Positions 1 to 10,372 of a DNA stretch of 64,000 nt are shown here, piece by piece. This DNA comes from Alphaproteobacteria bacterium (GTDB taxonomy: Bacteria; Pseudomonadota; Alphaproteobacteria; DSM-16000; Inquilinaceae). A program made the position numbers and the translations under genes. A model generated the notes under the pieces. The model saw only the letters and a list, made by a program, of their open reading frames with translations, did no database searches and had not been told where the DNA came from. The stretch's first letter is position 1. Every line of letters starts with the position of its first letter. The stretch lies in contig JANQGH010000071.1 in NCBI GenBank assembly GCA_028277405.1, forward strand, positions 89,863 through 153,862, written 5' to 3'.

Positions 1-56
1 GCCGGCAGCGAGATCACGGCCGCGCAAACGGTTCCGAGTAAGACTTTACGTAACAT
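1..56 (-). CDS. N-terminal fragment of an exported protein
   Basis: Only the first 18 codons plus two bases lie in the window; the gene continues past its left edge. The reading MLRKVLLGTVCAAVISLP is a short positively charged start followed by a hydrophobic stretch, as in a Sec signal peptide. A strong GGGAGG ribosome site sits a few bases before the ATG. It is downstream of, and co-directional with, the aldehyde dehydrogenase operon, so a periplasmic solute-binding protein of the same catabolic unit is a reasonable guess, but the mature protein is not visible. Confidence 0.55.
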   Translation of the reverse strand, partial: MLRKVLLGTVCAAVISLP

Positions 57-107
57 CAGGTCCTCCCTGTTTTCTCATGCATGTTGGGCGGTTGGCCAAC
101 CCTGGCC

Positions 108-1640
108 TCATGCCGCCTGGTTCCCTCGCGGCCGGACCCACCAGTTGGTGCGTTCGCCGCGATGGATCTGAACGGTCTTGGTCTCCGTGAAATCCTCGAC
201 CGCGTTTCGTCCCAACTCCCGCCCCAGACCGCTTTGCTTGTAGCCGCCAAAGGGCAGTTCCGGATAACCGTCCATGAAGGTGTTGACCCACACCGTGCCG
301 GTGCGCACCGCACGTGCCAGCCCGATGCAGGTGTCGATATCCCGGCTCCAAACCCCGGCCGACAGCCCGAAATCGGTCGCCTGGACCAGACTGGCCGCCT
401 CGTCGGCATCCTCGAAGGTCAGGACCGACAGCACCGGCCCAAACACCTCCTCGCGTGCGATGGCCATGCCGGGGGCGACGTCGCGCACGACCGTAGGCGC
501 CATGTAGCGGCCGGCCGATCCCTCGAGGCGCTTGCCGCCCGCCGCGATTGTGGCGCCATCCTGGTCGGCTTGATCGACATAGGCCTCGACCTTCGCCAGA
601 TGATCGTGGGTGATGATGGCGCCGACCTGGGTGTCCGGATCCAACGGATCGCCGACCGTGACGCTGAGGCCAAGCTCGACGACTTGGGCGACGAAGTCGT
701 CGGCGATCGAGCGGTGGACCAACAGGCGGCTGCCGGCATTGCAGCATTCGCCGGCGTTGAAATAGGCGCCGAAAACGACGGCATCGAGCGCCGCTTCCAG
801 GTCCGCGTCGGGGAATACGATCTGGGCGTTCTTGCCGCCCAGCTCCATCGAGACCTTCTTCAGCGTGTTGGAAGCAGCCGCCATCGCCTGCTTGCCGACA
901 CGGGTTGAGCCCGTGAAGGAAACCATGTCGACGGCAGGATGGTCGACCATCGCGGCACCCACATCCGCGCCATGGCCGACGACGATGTTTACGACACCGT
1001 CCGGCAGGCCCGCCTGTTGCAAAAGCTCGCCCAGGGCCAGGGTCGATGCGGAGGTCATCTCGCTGGGCTTGACCACGGTCGTGCAGCCGGCGGCGAGCGC
1101 GAAGGGCAGCTTTTGGCTGACGATCAGCAGCGGGAAGTTCCAGGGCGTGATGATCGAAACGACGCCGATCGGCTCGCGCAGGACCAGGCCCAGCATGTCC
1201 TCGCCGAGATTGGCGTAGCTGTCGCCGTGCAACGTCCGCGCCAGCGAGGCGGCATAGCGCCAGATGTCGATCGCGCCCGCGACCTCACCCTTGGCCTGGC
1301 TGATCGGCTTGCCGCTTTCGAGCGCGTCCAGCCGGACAAGATCGTCGGCGCGGTCTTGCATCAGGTCCGCCGTTCTGGCGAGCACGGCCGCGCGATCCGA
1401 CGCCTTCATGCCCGGCCAAGGCCCGTGGTCGAAGGCGCGGCGAGCGGCCGCGATGGCCTTTTCCACGTCCGCCGCACCGGCCAGCGCGTAACGGCTGACC
1501 GGCACGCCATGGCCGGGGCTGGCCCGATCCAGCGTCCGGCCGCTGGCGGCATCGGTCCAGGCGCCGTCGATCAGCAGGCGATAGGCCGTCGGACCGGCGG
1601 TCTCTTCGGCGATGGGCGCGGGGGTGATGGCGGCGGTCAT
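108..1640 (-). CDS. NAD(P)-dependent aldehyde dehydrogenase
   Basis: A 510-residue cytoplasmic enzyme that oxidises an aldehyde to its acid with NAD(P). The family marks are all present: the cofactor motif PWNFP at 166-170, Lys191 in VVKPSE, the general base Glu266 in MELGGKNA, and the catalytic Cys300 in the NAGECCNAGSR segment. The length is normal for the betaine/phenylacetaldehyde-type branch. The ATG follows the crotonase stop by three bases, so it is the last clearly catabolic gene of the LacI-headed operon. The substrate is not evident; the neighbouring CoA-transferase and crotonase suggest a carboxylic acid destined for CoA activation. Confidence 0.9.
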   Translation of the reverse strand: MTAAITPAPIAEETAGPTAYRLLIDGAWTDAASGRTLDRASPGHGVPVSRYALAGAADVEKAIAAARRAFDHGPWPGMKASDRAAVLARTADLMQDRADDLVRLDALESGKPISQAKGEVAGAIDIWRYAASLARTLHGDSYANLGEDMLGLVLREPIGVVSIITPWNFPLLIVSQKLPFALAAGCTTVVKPSEMTSASTLALGELLQQAGLPDGVVNIVVGHGADVGAAMVDHPAVDMVSFTGSTRVGKQAMAAASNTLKKVSMELGGKNAQIVFPDADLEAALDAVVFGAYFNAGECCNAGSRLLVHRSIADDFVAQVVELGLSVTVGDPLDPDTQVGAIITHDHLAKVEAYVDQADQDGATIAAGGKRLEGSAGRYMAPTVVRDVAPGMAIAREEVFGPVLSVLTFEDADEAASLVQATDFGLSAGVWSRDIDTCIGLARAVRTGTVWVNTFMDGYPELPFGGYKQSGLGRELGRNAVEDFTETKTVQIHRGERTNWWVRPRGNQAA

Positions 1641-1643
1641 GGG

Positions 1644-2423
1644 CTAGCGATCCTGAAACACGGGCGCGCGCTTTTCGCGAAAGCCGGCGACACCTTCCTT
1701 AAGGTCTTGGGTGGTGGCGACCAGCGCACCGGCAAGGCTTTCGAGCGCGGCCTCGGCATCCTCGCCTTCCGCCGCATTGATCATCTGCTTGGCGATCTGG
1801 ACCGCGGCCGGACCGCGTTCAGCGATGCGCGCGGCCAATTCGCGGGCCGCCGTCAATCCCTCGCCCGTCGGCGCCACGCGATCGACCACGCCAGCGTCCA
1901 AGGCCTGATCGGCGGTGAAGACGTCGCCCGCCAGGGACATGCGCTTGACCGTGCGACTGCCGAAGCGGCGGACGAGGCGCTGGGTTCCGGACCAGCCCGG
2001 CACCATGCCGAGACCCGTTTCCGGCAGGCCAATGGTCGCATGGGCCTCGGCAACGATCAGGTCGGCGGTCGCGGCCAGCTCCAGGCCGCCGCCGAAGGTA
2101 TGGCCGTTCAGCACAGCGATCAAGGGTTGGCGCAGCCGCGCCAGTTGGTCGAACACCAGGTGCCCGTCGCGCACCCAGCGGCGCCCAAAGCTGAGGGGGT
2201 CAAGGTCCGACCAGGCGGCAATGTCGCCGCCCGTACTGAACGCCCTGTTGCCGCCACCGGTCAGGATCGCAACCCGAACGGTCGCGTTGCCCTCGACCCG
2301 TCGCGCGCAATCCGCCAGGTCGGCCAGCATCGGCTGATCGATGGCGTTCAGCTTCTCCGGCCGGGTCAGCGTGATCACCGCCACGGCACCCTCGATCGAC
2401 AGGCTGGCGCGTTTGTGTTCCAT
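1644..2423 (-). CDS. Enoyl-CoA hydratase/isomerase (crotonase) family protein
   Basis: A 259-residue crotonase-fold enzyme starting MEHKRASLSIEG. The oxyanion-hole segments are visible in FSTGGDIAAW and HTFGGGLELA. Both glutamates of the hydratase catalytic pair are kept, one in GGGLELA and one in LPETGLG, which favours true hydratase or related CoA-ester chemistry over a mere binding homologue. Its ATG overlaps the stop of the preceding CoA-transferase by one base (TGATG), showing translational coupling. Together with that transferase it probably activates and hydrates a short-chain acid. The exact substrate is unknown. Confidence 0.87.
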   Translation of the reverse strand: MEHKRASLSIEGAVAVITLTRPEKLNAIDQPMLADLADCARRVEGNATVRVAILTGGGNRAFSTGGDIAAWSDLDPLSFGRRWVRDGHLVFDQLARLRQPLIAVLNGHTFGGGLELAATADLIVAEAHATIGLPETGLGMVPGWSGTQRLVRRFGSRTVKRMSLAGDVFTADQALDAGVVDRVAPTGEGLTAARELAARIAERGPAAVQIAKQMINAAEGEDAEAALESLAGALVATTQDLKEGVAGFREKRAPVFQDR

Positions 2424-4003
2424 CAGGCCGCCTCGTCCAAGGGCAGATCGATCGGGTCGGGATGGAACAGACTCTCCGGCATCACCGCCAGGTTCGGCGC
2501 GACCTTCAGGTCGAAACCCGCTTGGTCCAGGACGTCGCGGCGCAAGTCGACGCCCGGTGCGATTTCGGTTACGACCGGACCGGCCTCCGTGAGGCGCATC
2601 ACGCAGCGCTCGGTCACGTACGTCACCTCCTGGCCCTGGGCGACCGCGCGCCGGCCGGAGAAGGAGACATGCTCGACCTCGTCGACCAGCTTGGCGACCT
2701 TGCCCTCGCGGTCGATCCTGAGCCGGCCATTGTCGATGTGGACCGCCGCCCCGGCGTTGAAGAAGCCGGAGAAGACGATCCTGCGCGCGCGGGCCGTGAT
2801 ATCGACAAAGCCGCCCGCGCCGGCCGTCACATGCGGCCTGGCGGAAAGCTGCGAGACATTCACCGAGCCGTCCCGGCCGATCTGCAGGAACGACAGCAGG
2901 CTGGCGTCGAAACCGCCGCCCTGGAAATAGGTGAATTGCTGGGGCGACGGCATGATCGCCTCGGCATTGGACGCGCAGCCGAACTTGAAGTCGAGCAGTG
3001 GCACGCCGCCGACCGCGCCCTGTTCGATCACCCAGGTGACGTCGCCATGGCGCCCTTCCTCCAAGAGGATGCGGGGCACGTTGGACGAGATGCCGAAGCC
3101 GATATTGACCGCCCAGCCGCGCTTCAGCTCCATGGCCACGCGGCGCGCCATGACCTTGGCCACGCCCCATTCGGGGGTCTCGAAACTGTCCAGCGGCCGG
3201 AAGATCTCGCCGCTGATTGCCGGGTCGTATTGTGTCTGAGTGGTCTGAAGCTGGTCGGGCGCGACGACGATATGGTCGACCAGCACGCCGGGTACGGCGA
3301 CATCGTGGGGTTTCAGCGTGCCCGCCTGGCAGACACGTTTCACCTGGGCGATGACCAGGCCGCCATTGTTGCGCACGGCCAGGGCCTGGTCGAGCGCGCC
3401 CAGATAGGCGCCTTCATGCTCGTAGGACAGGTTGCCTTTTTCGTCTGCCGTTGTCGCCCGGATGATCGCGATGGTCGGTGTGATCGTCGGGAAGAACAGC
3501 CATTCCTCGCCCTCGAACGTGATCTTGCGTACGATCGGCTCGGCCGCCGCCTGGTTCATGGCGCAGCCCTGCCGGTCCGGGTCGACGAAGGTGTCGAGAC
3601 CGACCTTGGTCATCACGCCCGGCCGTTTGGCCGCCGCCTCACGATGCAGGTCGAACATGATGCCGCTGGGCACGTTGTAGGCGGCAACCCCATTGTCGCC
3701 GATCATCTGCCAGATCGCCGGCGGCTCGGCGCGGGACGGGCCGGATGGGTATGAGCCGCAGATGGTGCGCGCCAAAAGGCCCGGCTTGGCCAGATGGTCG
3801 ATGCCGCGAATGCCGTACATGTCGCCGGCGGCGATCGGGTGCAGGGTCGTCAGGTTGCGCGGCGCACCGGCCTGATCGAACCGTTCACCGATCGCCTGAA
3901 GCACCGCATCCGGGCAGCCGAGGCCGCTGGACGAACTGACGGTCACGACCGATCCGTCGGCGATGAGGTCGGCGGCCCGCGAGGCCGTGATGATCTTCGA
4001 CAT
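2423..4003 (-). CDS. Family I acyl-CoA:carboxylate CoA-transferase (fused alpha-beta type)
   Basis: A 526-residue single-chain CoA-transferase of the YdiF / propionate CoA-transferase type, with alpha and beta halves fused. The N-terminal half carries a Gly/Ser-rich loop (TVSSSSGLG). The second half has VIEQGAVGGVPL, where Glu327 matches the glutamate that forms the acyl-glutamyl thioester in this family. It moves CoA from an acyl-CoA donor to a free acid. I chose the ATG giving MSKIITASRAADL because it starts exactly where the domain begins; the frame stays open about 33 codons upstream but looks like read-through. It is followed tightly by the crotonase. Confidence 0.9.
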   Translation of the reverse strand: MSKIITASRAADLIADGSVVTVSSSSGLGCPDAVLQAIGERFDQAGAPRNLTTLHPIAAGDMYGIRGIDHLAKPGLLARTICGSYPSGPSRAEPPAIWQMIGDNGVAAYNVPSGIMFDLHREAAAKRPGVMTKVGLDTFVDPDRQGCAMNQAAAEPIVRKITFEGEEWLFFPTITPTIAIIRATTADEKGNLSYEHEGAYLGALDQALAVRNNGGLVIAQVKRVCQAGTLKPHDVAVPGVLVDHIVVAPDQLQTTQTQYDPAISGEIFRPLDSFETPEWGVAKVMARRVAMELKRGWAVNIGFGISSNVPRILLEEGRHGDVTWVIEQGAVGGVPLLDFKFGCASNAEAIMPSPQQFTYFQGGGFDASLLSFLQIGRDGSVNVSQLSARPHVTAGAGGFVDITARARRIVFSGFFNAGAAVHIDNGRLRIDREGKVAKLVDEVEHVSFSGRRAVAQGQEVTYVTERCVMRLTEAGPVVTEIAPGVDLRRDVLDQAGFDLKVAPNLAVMPESLFHPDPIDLPLDEAA

Positions 4004-4010
4004 CGGCCGC

Positions 4011-6070
<2,060 letters not shown>

Positions 6071-6120
6071 CGGTCCCCTCCCGATACGCGCCGTTGCCGT
6101 TCTGCGGCAATCAGCGGTTT

Positions 6121-6134
6121 TTGGATCGTTCCAA
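6121..6134. promoter_or_regulatory. LacI-type operator O1 at the operon transcription start
   Basis: TTGGATCGTTCCAA is a palindrome with a central CG and one A/T wobble pair, the typical design of LacI-family operators. It sits about 6 bp downstream of the -10 of the inferred minus-strand promoter, so binding would block initiation. A second copy of its core lies about 160 bp upstream. Confidence 0.65.
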
Positions 6135-6140
6135 TTACGA

Positions 6141-6169
6141 GTCCTACAGTGCCGTTGTTGGCGCGTCAA
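6141..6169 (-). promoter_or_regulatory. Predicted sigma70 promoter of the LacI-headed operon
   Basis: On the minus strand a TTGACG -35 element is separated by 17 bp from TAGGAC as -10. Transcription would start near 6134, inside operator O1, and leave a leader of roughly 64 nt before the regulator. The -10 is a weak match, as expected for a controlled promoter. Confidence 0.45.
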
Positions 6170-6283
6170 TGCCAAATGGCGCTTCGCGCTCAATGCCAGA
6201 ACTCAGGGACTTCGTGACCAAGGCAGACTGATGGTCTGGGTTCGCTAGGCCTCGATCACCGAGCGCAGTCTGGAACGGCTTGT

Positions 6284-6297
6284 TAGGAACGATCCAA
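6284..6297. promoter_or_regulatory. LacI-type operator O2 (auxiliary, upstream)
   Basis: TAGGAACGATCCAA carries the same 10-bp core (GGAACGATCC) as O1 read on the opposite strand. It lies upstream of the promoter in the gap after the PhyH gene. Two such sites about 163 bp apart fit repression by DNA looping with a tetrameric LacI-family protein. Confidence 0.5.
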
Positions 6298-6342
6298 CTA
6301 ACAAGAAAAGCCGTGCCGCCAAACCTTATGCAGATGCGGCGT

Positions 6343-7260
6343 TCAGAGGCGGGTTTCGGCGCGGACATAGGGCCGGGTGTTGTCCGCTAGCCCTTTCCAT
6401 TCATAGGGGTCGCGGCCGCGCACCAGGACGATGTCGCGGTTGTCCTGGGTGGGCGGGATCTGGCCGCCGCAGTCCCAGGGCAGAAGCGATTCCGCCCGCA
6501 TGTAGTGGTTGACCAGCGCGCGCCGATAGGTACCGCCCGGCGCCCGGTTCTTGCGCGACCCGTGCAGCAGATAGCCGTTGAAGAAGATCACGTCGCCCGG
6601 CGCGACCTCGGCCGCCACCGCGTCGCCCGTGGCCTGCGCGAAGCCATGGGCCTCCGGCGCGCCATCATATTCGGGATTGTTGTGGTCGCGGGTCGGGTAC
6701 AGCACGCCGTCCCGATGCGAGCCCGGAATGACGTGCAGACAGCCATTTTCGATCGTCGCGGGATCGAGCGCGATCCAAACGCCGGTCAGGGAGCGGTCGC
6801 GCGTCGGGATGAAATGCTCGTCCTGATGCCAGGCCTGGCCAGGCTTGCCGGACTGTTTGATGAATAGCATCGACTGCATGCATTTCACGTTCGGGCCGAC
6901 GATCCGCCCCAGAATGTCGACGACGGGCGGATGCGACAGGGCCTCGCGGAAAAGCGGAGACAGCTTGTGGGGAAAATGAATGGCAAGGACCTGTGACAGC
7001 AAGGCCTCGTCCGACAGGTCGGCAGAGTTCGTGTCTTCCGCCTCTCTCAAGTGCTGAGACCGGCCCAGCGTACCGCCATGGGCACGGCAAAGTGCGGTTG
7101 CCTCCGCCACCAGCCGCGCGACATCGTCCGCACCGAACAGCCCGCGGGCAATCAGATACCCGTCCCTGCGATAGGTGTCCGCCTCGCTGGAGATGGTTTC
7201 TTTCCTTCGCTGAGATGACCTGTCGGGACGTCCGGCCGTGCCGGCCGAGACACCCGACAC
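6343..7260 (-). CDS. Phytanoyl-CoA dioxygenase (PhyH) family Fe(II)/2-oxoglutarate oxygenase
   Basis: A non-haem iron oxygenase of the PhyH fold. The iron-binding HxD pair is seen in AWHQDEHF, the distal His in LLHGSRKN, and the 2-oxoglutarate-binding Arg probably in GTYRRALVNHY. It would hydroxylate a small molecule while decarboxylating 2-oxoglutarate. The start is uncertain: family homology begins only at about position 7194, where a good AAGGAAAG site precedes an ATC, not a normal start. The GTG at 7260 is reported; a TTG at 7332 is unlikely because it abuts a 20-bp palindrome with no ribosome site. It is divergent from the first sugar importer, so it may act on a compound that importer brings in. 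Confidence 0.8.
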   Translation of the reverse strand: MSGVSAGTAGRPDRSSQRRKETISSEADTYRRDGYLIARGLFGADDVARLVAEATALCRAHGGTLGRSQHLREAEDTNSADLSDEALLSQVLAIHFPHKLSPLFREALSHPPVVDILGRIVGPNVKCMQSMLFIKQSGKPGQAWHQDEHFIPTRDRSLTGVWIALDPATIENGCLHVIPGSHRDGVLYPTRDHNNPEYDGAPEAHGFAQATGDAVAAEVAPGDVIFFNGYLLHGSRKNRAPGGTYRRALVNHYMRAESLLPWDCGGQIPPTQDNRDIVLVRGRDPYEWKGLADNTRPYVRAETRL

Positions 7261-7336
7261 CGAAACCGTCCGACCATGCGCGACGGATAGTTTCGGCCAT
7301 TGATAACTAGACGAAAGCTTGATAGGCTTCAAGCCA

Positions 7337-7356
7337 TAACAAAAACGTTTTTGTTA
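7337..7356. promoter_or_regulatory. Perfect 20-bp palindromic operator between phyH-like gene and importer
   Basis: The sequence is TAACAAAAACG and its exact mirror, a perfect 20-bp inverted repeat with central CG. It lies in the divergent intergenic space between the oxygenase and the first ABC importer, where a repressor could control both. The two nearest regulators are the LacI protein downstream of the oxygenase and the XRE-cupin protein after the importer. The sequence does not resemble the O1/O2 sites, which points away from that LacI. Confidence 0.6.
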
Positions 7357-7478
7357 CATGCAAGAACGCTGAATCGGCGCGGTTTGGGCCCCATTGGCCA
7401 ACCGCAGACGGTGCGACACGCAACCCGGGGCGGCCCAGGCCAGGGTTCGGACCGACAAGAGAAAAGGGGAGGATGGCC

Positions 7479-8471
7479 ATGCGGAATCTGTTGAACGTCC
7501 TGATCGCCGGCGTTGGCGCGGCGGCGACATTGGCGACAGCACCGGCGCTCGCCCAGGAAGAGGGCTGGTGCTCGGACGTTACCATTCGCGTGTTCTCCGG
7601 CGGGCCGGAAGGCGGAGCCTTCAACTCGATCATCGACCGCGGCGCCCGCCAGGCCGCCATGGACACCGGCGCCAACGTCCAGATCGTCTATTCGAACTGG
7701 GACTTCGAACGCATGGTGACCCAGCTGCGCGACGCGATCGCCCAGCGACCGGACGGCATCGCCATGATGGGTCATCCAGGCGACGACGCGATCATGCCGC
7801 TGGCCGAACAGGCCGACGAGGCCGGCATCCTCATGATGTATGTTAATGTCGACGTGCCGGATGTTCGCGCCCAGTTCGGGTCGGGCTATGTCGGCGCCAA
7901 CCTTTACGATCAAGGCCGTGCACTGGGCCAGGAAACCCTGCGGCTGGCGGGCGACCGGCTGGAGCCCGGTGACGAGGCCATCGTGATGAGCCGCTGGGAA
8001 TCGGCCAACCGCGCCTTGCGTGAGCAAGGGCTGGTCGACGTTCTGGAAGAGTTCGGGATGGAGGTCATCAAGCTGCAGGAGGCCCCCGGCGCCTCGTCCG
8101 ACCAGCTGCTGCAGATCCCGACCTTGTCGACGACCCTGCTGAACAATCCCGAGGTCGAACTGATCGGCTATCCGGGCGGTCCCTGGCTGGGCACCGCGCC
8201 CGCGTTCATGGAGGCGGTCGACCGCGAACCGGGCGACATCATCGGCGTCGGCTTCGACCTGTCGCAGCGGGTGATGCAGGCGTTTGAGGATGGCTACGTG
8301 CTCGTCACGTCGGACCAGCAGCCTTACCTGCAGGGCTACATGCCCGTGCTGTCGATTTGCCAGCAGGCGGTCTACAATCTGGCGCCGATGAACGTCGACA
8401 CGGGTGCCGGATTCGTCACCGCCGACAATTATCGCGGCGTGGCGGAACTGGCCGAACGGGGCTATCGCTGA
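7479..8471 (+). CDS. Sugar ABC transporter periplasmic binding protein (RbsB-like)
   Basis: A periplasmic sugar-binding protein of the Peripla_BP_4 type, about 330 residues. A signal peptide ends at APALAQ; the mature part has the two-lobe pattern of ribose/galactose-binding proteins (FSGGPEGGAFNSIIDRG, IVYSNWDFERMVTQL, IIGVGFDLSQRVMQA). An ATG six bases upstream lies almost on top of the AGGGGAGG site, so this second ATG is the better start. It opens a binding protein-ATPase-permease operon. A short hairpin (GTGACC/GGTCAC) after the stop may set its level above that of the membrane parts. The ligand cannot be read. Confidence 0.88.
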   Translation: MRNLLNVLIAGVGAAATLATAPALAQEEGWCSDVTIRVFSGGPEGGAFNSIIDRGARQAAMDTGANVQIVYSNWDFERMVTQLRDAIAQRPDGIAMMGHPGDDAIMPLAEQADEAGILMMYVNVDVPDVRAQFGSGYVGANLYDQGRALGQETLRLAGDRLEPGDEAIVMSRWESANRALREQGLVDVLEEFGMEVIKLQEAPGASSDQLLQIPTLSTTLLNNPEVELIGYPGGPWLGTAPAFMEAVDREPGDIIGVGFDLSQRVMQAFEDGYVLVTSDQQPYLQGYMPVLSICQQAVYNLAPMNVDTGAGFVTADNYRGVAELAERGYR

Positions 8472-8531
8472 CGCAAAGCCGCGGGACCGAGGGGGTGACC
8501 GCAGGGTCACGGCAGACATGACGAGGCGCGG

Positions 8532-9305
8532 TTGAGCGAGCCCATCGTCGAACTGACCAACATCGTGAAGCGCTTCGGCAACGTGGCGGCCCTGCGTGGC
8601 GTCTCGCTCAAGGTGTTCCGGGGCGAAGTCCTGGGGCTGATCGGCGACAACGGCGCCGGCAAGTCGACACTGATCAAGACCTTGGCCGGCGTGCACCCGC
8701 CCGACGAGGGCGAAATCCGGATCAGGGGCCAGCATGTCAGCCCCTGGAACGCGGCCGCCGCGCGCGACAGCGGCGTGGAGACCGTGTTTCAGGACCGCGC
8801 GCTGGCGCCCCAGCATTCGATCGTGACCAACATCTTCATGGGCCGCGAGATCACCGGGCGGCTGGGCTTCATCGATCACGCGCGTCAAATCGAGGAGGCC
8901 GGCCGGCTGATGCGCGAGATCGGCTTCACCTCGAAAGTGTTCAATCCGGAATCCACCGTCGGCCTTTTGTCCGGCGGCGAACGGCAGGGCGTTGCGATCG
9001 CCCGCGCGCTCTACAATGAGGCCGACGTCATCGTGCTTGACGAACCCACGACCGCGCTGTCGCTGACGGAAACCCAGAAGGTGTTCAACTTCGTCCGCAC
9101 GGTGCAAACCAGCGGCCGGTCGGTCGTGTTCATCGGCCACAACATCTACCACGTCTACGACATCGCCGACCGGTTCGTGGTGATCGACCGGGGGGCGGTC
9201 GCGTTCGAGGCGAACAAGTCGGACTTCACCGACGCCGACGAATTGATCCACGTCATGCATGAGTTGGCGGAGACAGGAACGACCGACCATCGGGTCGCGG
9301 GCTAG
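8532..9305 (+). CDS. Sugar ABC transporter ATP-binding protein, single NBD
   Basis: A 257-residue ATPase with one nucleotide-binding domain: Walker A GDNGAGKST, signature LSGGERQ, Walker B VIVLDEPTTAL and the switch His in FIGHN. Most ribose-type importers use a 500-residue double ATPase, so this short form (as in FrcA-like systems) works as a homodimer. The start is TTG, with the domain beginning a few residues later. It lies between the binding protein and the permease and energises the latter. Confidence 0.9.
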   Translation: MSEPIVELTNIVKRFGNVAALRGVSLKVFRGEVLGLIGDNGAGKSTLIKTLAGVHPPDEGEIRIRGQHVSPWNAAAARDSGVETVFQDRALAPQHSIVTNIFMGREITGRLGFIDHARQIEEAGRLMREIGFTSKVFNPESTVGLLSGGERQGVAIARALYNEADVIVLDEPTTALSLTETQKVFNFVRTVQTSGRSVVFIGHNIYHVYDIADRFVVIDRGAVAFEANKSDFTDADELIHVMHELAETGTTDHRVAG

Positions 9306-9329
9306 GACGCAGGCGAAGGGGGCGAGCCG

Positions 9330-10310
9330 TTGGCGCAAGAAGCAGAGGTTTCGGGGTTCCGCCGCTTTTGGCGCCGCAATCAGCGGGCGGCCAACTCGCT
9401 TTTCACCTTCCTGGCGATCTGGGGCATCTTCACCGCCCTGAACCCGGCCCTGTTCACCAATTGGGTCACCTACAACGCGATCTTCCTGACCTTGCCGATC
9501 ACGATCTTCCTGGTCACGACGCTGGTGTTCGTCATCGTCAGCGGCGAACTGGACCTCGCCTTCCCGTCCGTGATGGGGTTTTCGGGCTGGATGTTCGTGC
9601 TGGCCTACACCGCCGGCGTACCGCCCTTCCCCGCCATGATCTTCGCGGTCGCCTGCGGCGCGGCGATGGGGTTCGGCATCGGCGCGCTGGTGGTCTATGG
9701 CCAGCTTTCGTCCCTGGTCGCGACCCTGGGGCTGAACTTCCTGATCCGCGGCATCATCAATATCGGCGCGCAAGGACGTGCGATCTCGGCCTCGGACCTG
9801 CGCGACACGACTACCTATGCGGTTTTCGCCGAACGCTTCTTTCTGTTCCCGAACCAAATGTACTGGGCGATCGCCTGGATCATCTTCTGCACCATCCTGT
9901 TCCGCAGCCATCGGTTCGGCATCCGCGTGCAGCTGGTCGGCGACAACCCGGAATCGGCGGCGCAGATGGGCGTCAACGTGAAGCGAACCCGGATGATGGT
10001 GTTCGCCTTCTCCGGCCTCGGCGCCGGCTTGGCGGGGGTGTTCGCCATCTTCGTCAACTTCGTCTGGTGGCCGACCAATGGCGACGGCACGTTGCTGCCG
10101 GCCTTGGCCGCCGTCTTTGTCGGCGGCACACCGACCTGGGGCGGCATCGGCACGGTTGTCGGCGGCGCCATCGGCGCGCTGACGGTCGGCTTTATCGAAT
10201 CCGGCGTCGTCGGCGTCGGCTTCTCCGGCTATTATGTTCAGTTCTTCTTCGGCCTGATCATCATCCTGTCGATCATCGCCCATCGGTTTTCCGGCAAGCG
10301 GGTGCGCTAG
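9330..10310 (+). CDS. Sugar ABC transporter permease (RbsC-like)
   Basis: A 326-residue inner-membrane permease of the ribose/branched-chain class with about eight to ten hydrophobic helices. The cytoplasmic loop VQLVGDNPESAAQMGVNVKR is the conserved contact with the ATPase. The start is TTG after a GGGGGCG-like site, 24 bp after the ATPase stop. It completes the first importer. Nothing looks damaged. Confidence 0.9.
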   Translation: MAQEAEVSGFRRFWRRNQRAANSLFTFLAIWGIFTALNPALFTNWVTYNAIFLTLPITIFLVTTLVFVIVSGELDLAFPSVMGFSGWMFVLAYTAGVPPFPAMIFAVACGAAMGFGIGALVVYGQLSSLVATLGLNFLIRGIINIGAQGRAISASDLRDTTTYAVFAERFFLFPNQMYWAIAWIIFCTILFRSHRFGIRVQLVGDNPESAAQMGVNVKRTRMMVFAFSGLGAGLAGVFAIFVNFVWWPTNGDGTLLPALAAVFVGGTPTWGGIGTVVGGAIGALTVGFIESGVVGVGFSGYYVQFFFGLIIILSIIAHRFSGKRVR

Positions 10311-10372
10311 GCGGGCGAAGACAGGCCAACCCTCTTGATCGACTAGAACCGTTTGAAACTGACTTGAAGGAC

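Noticed and set aside
90..101. GGTTGGCCAACC palindrome between the ALDH end and the next gene
   Set aside because: A 12-bp GC-rich palindrome without spacing or T-tract is expected by chance at this composition.
939..2930. Long open frame on the plus strand across the ALDH, crotonase and CoA-transferase genes
   Set aside because: It is antisense to three well-supported genes and has no domain features; high GC keeps such frames open by chance. The same holds for many other long antisense frames here.
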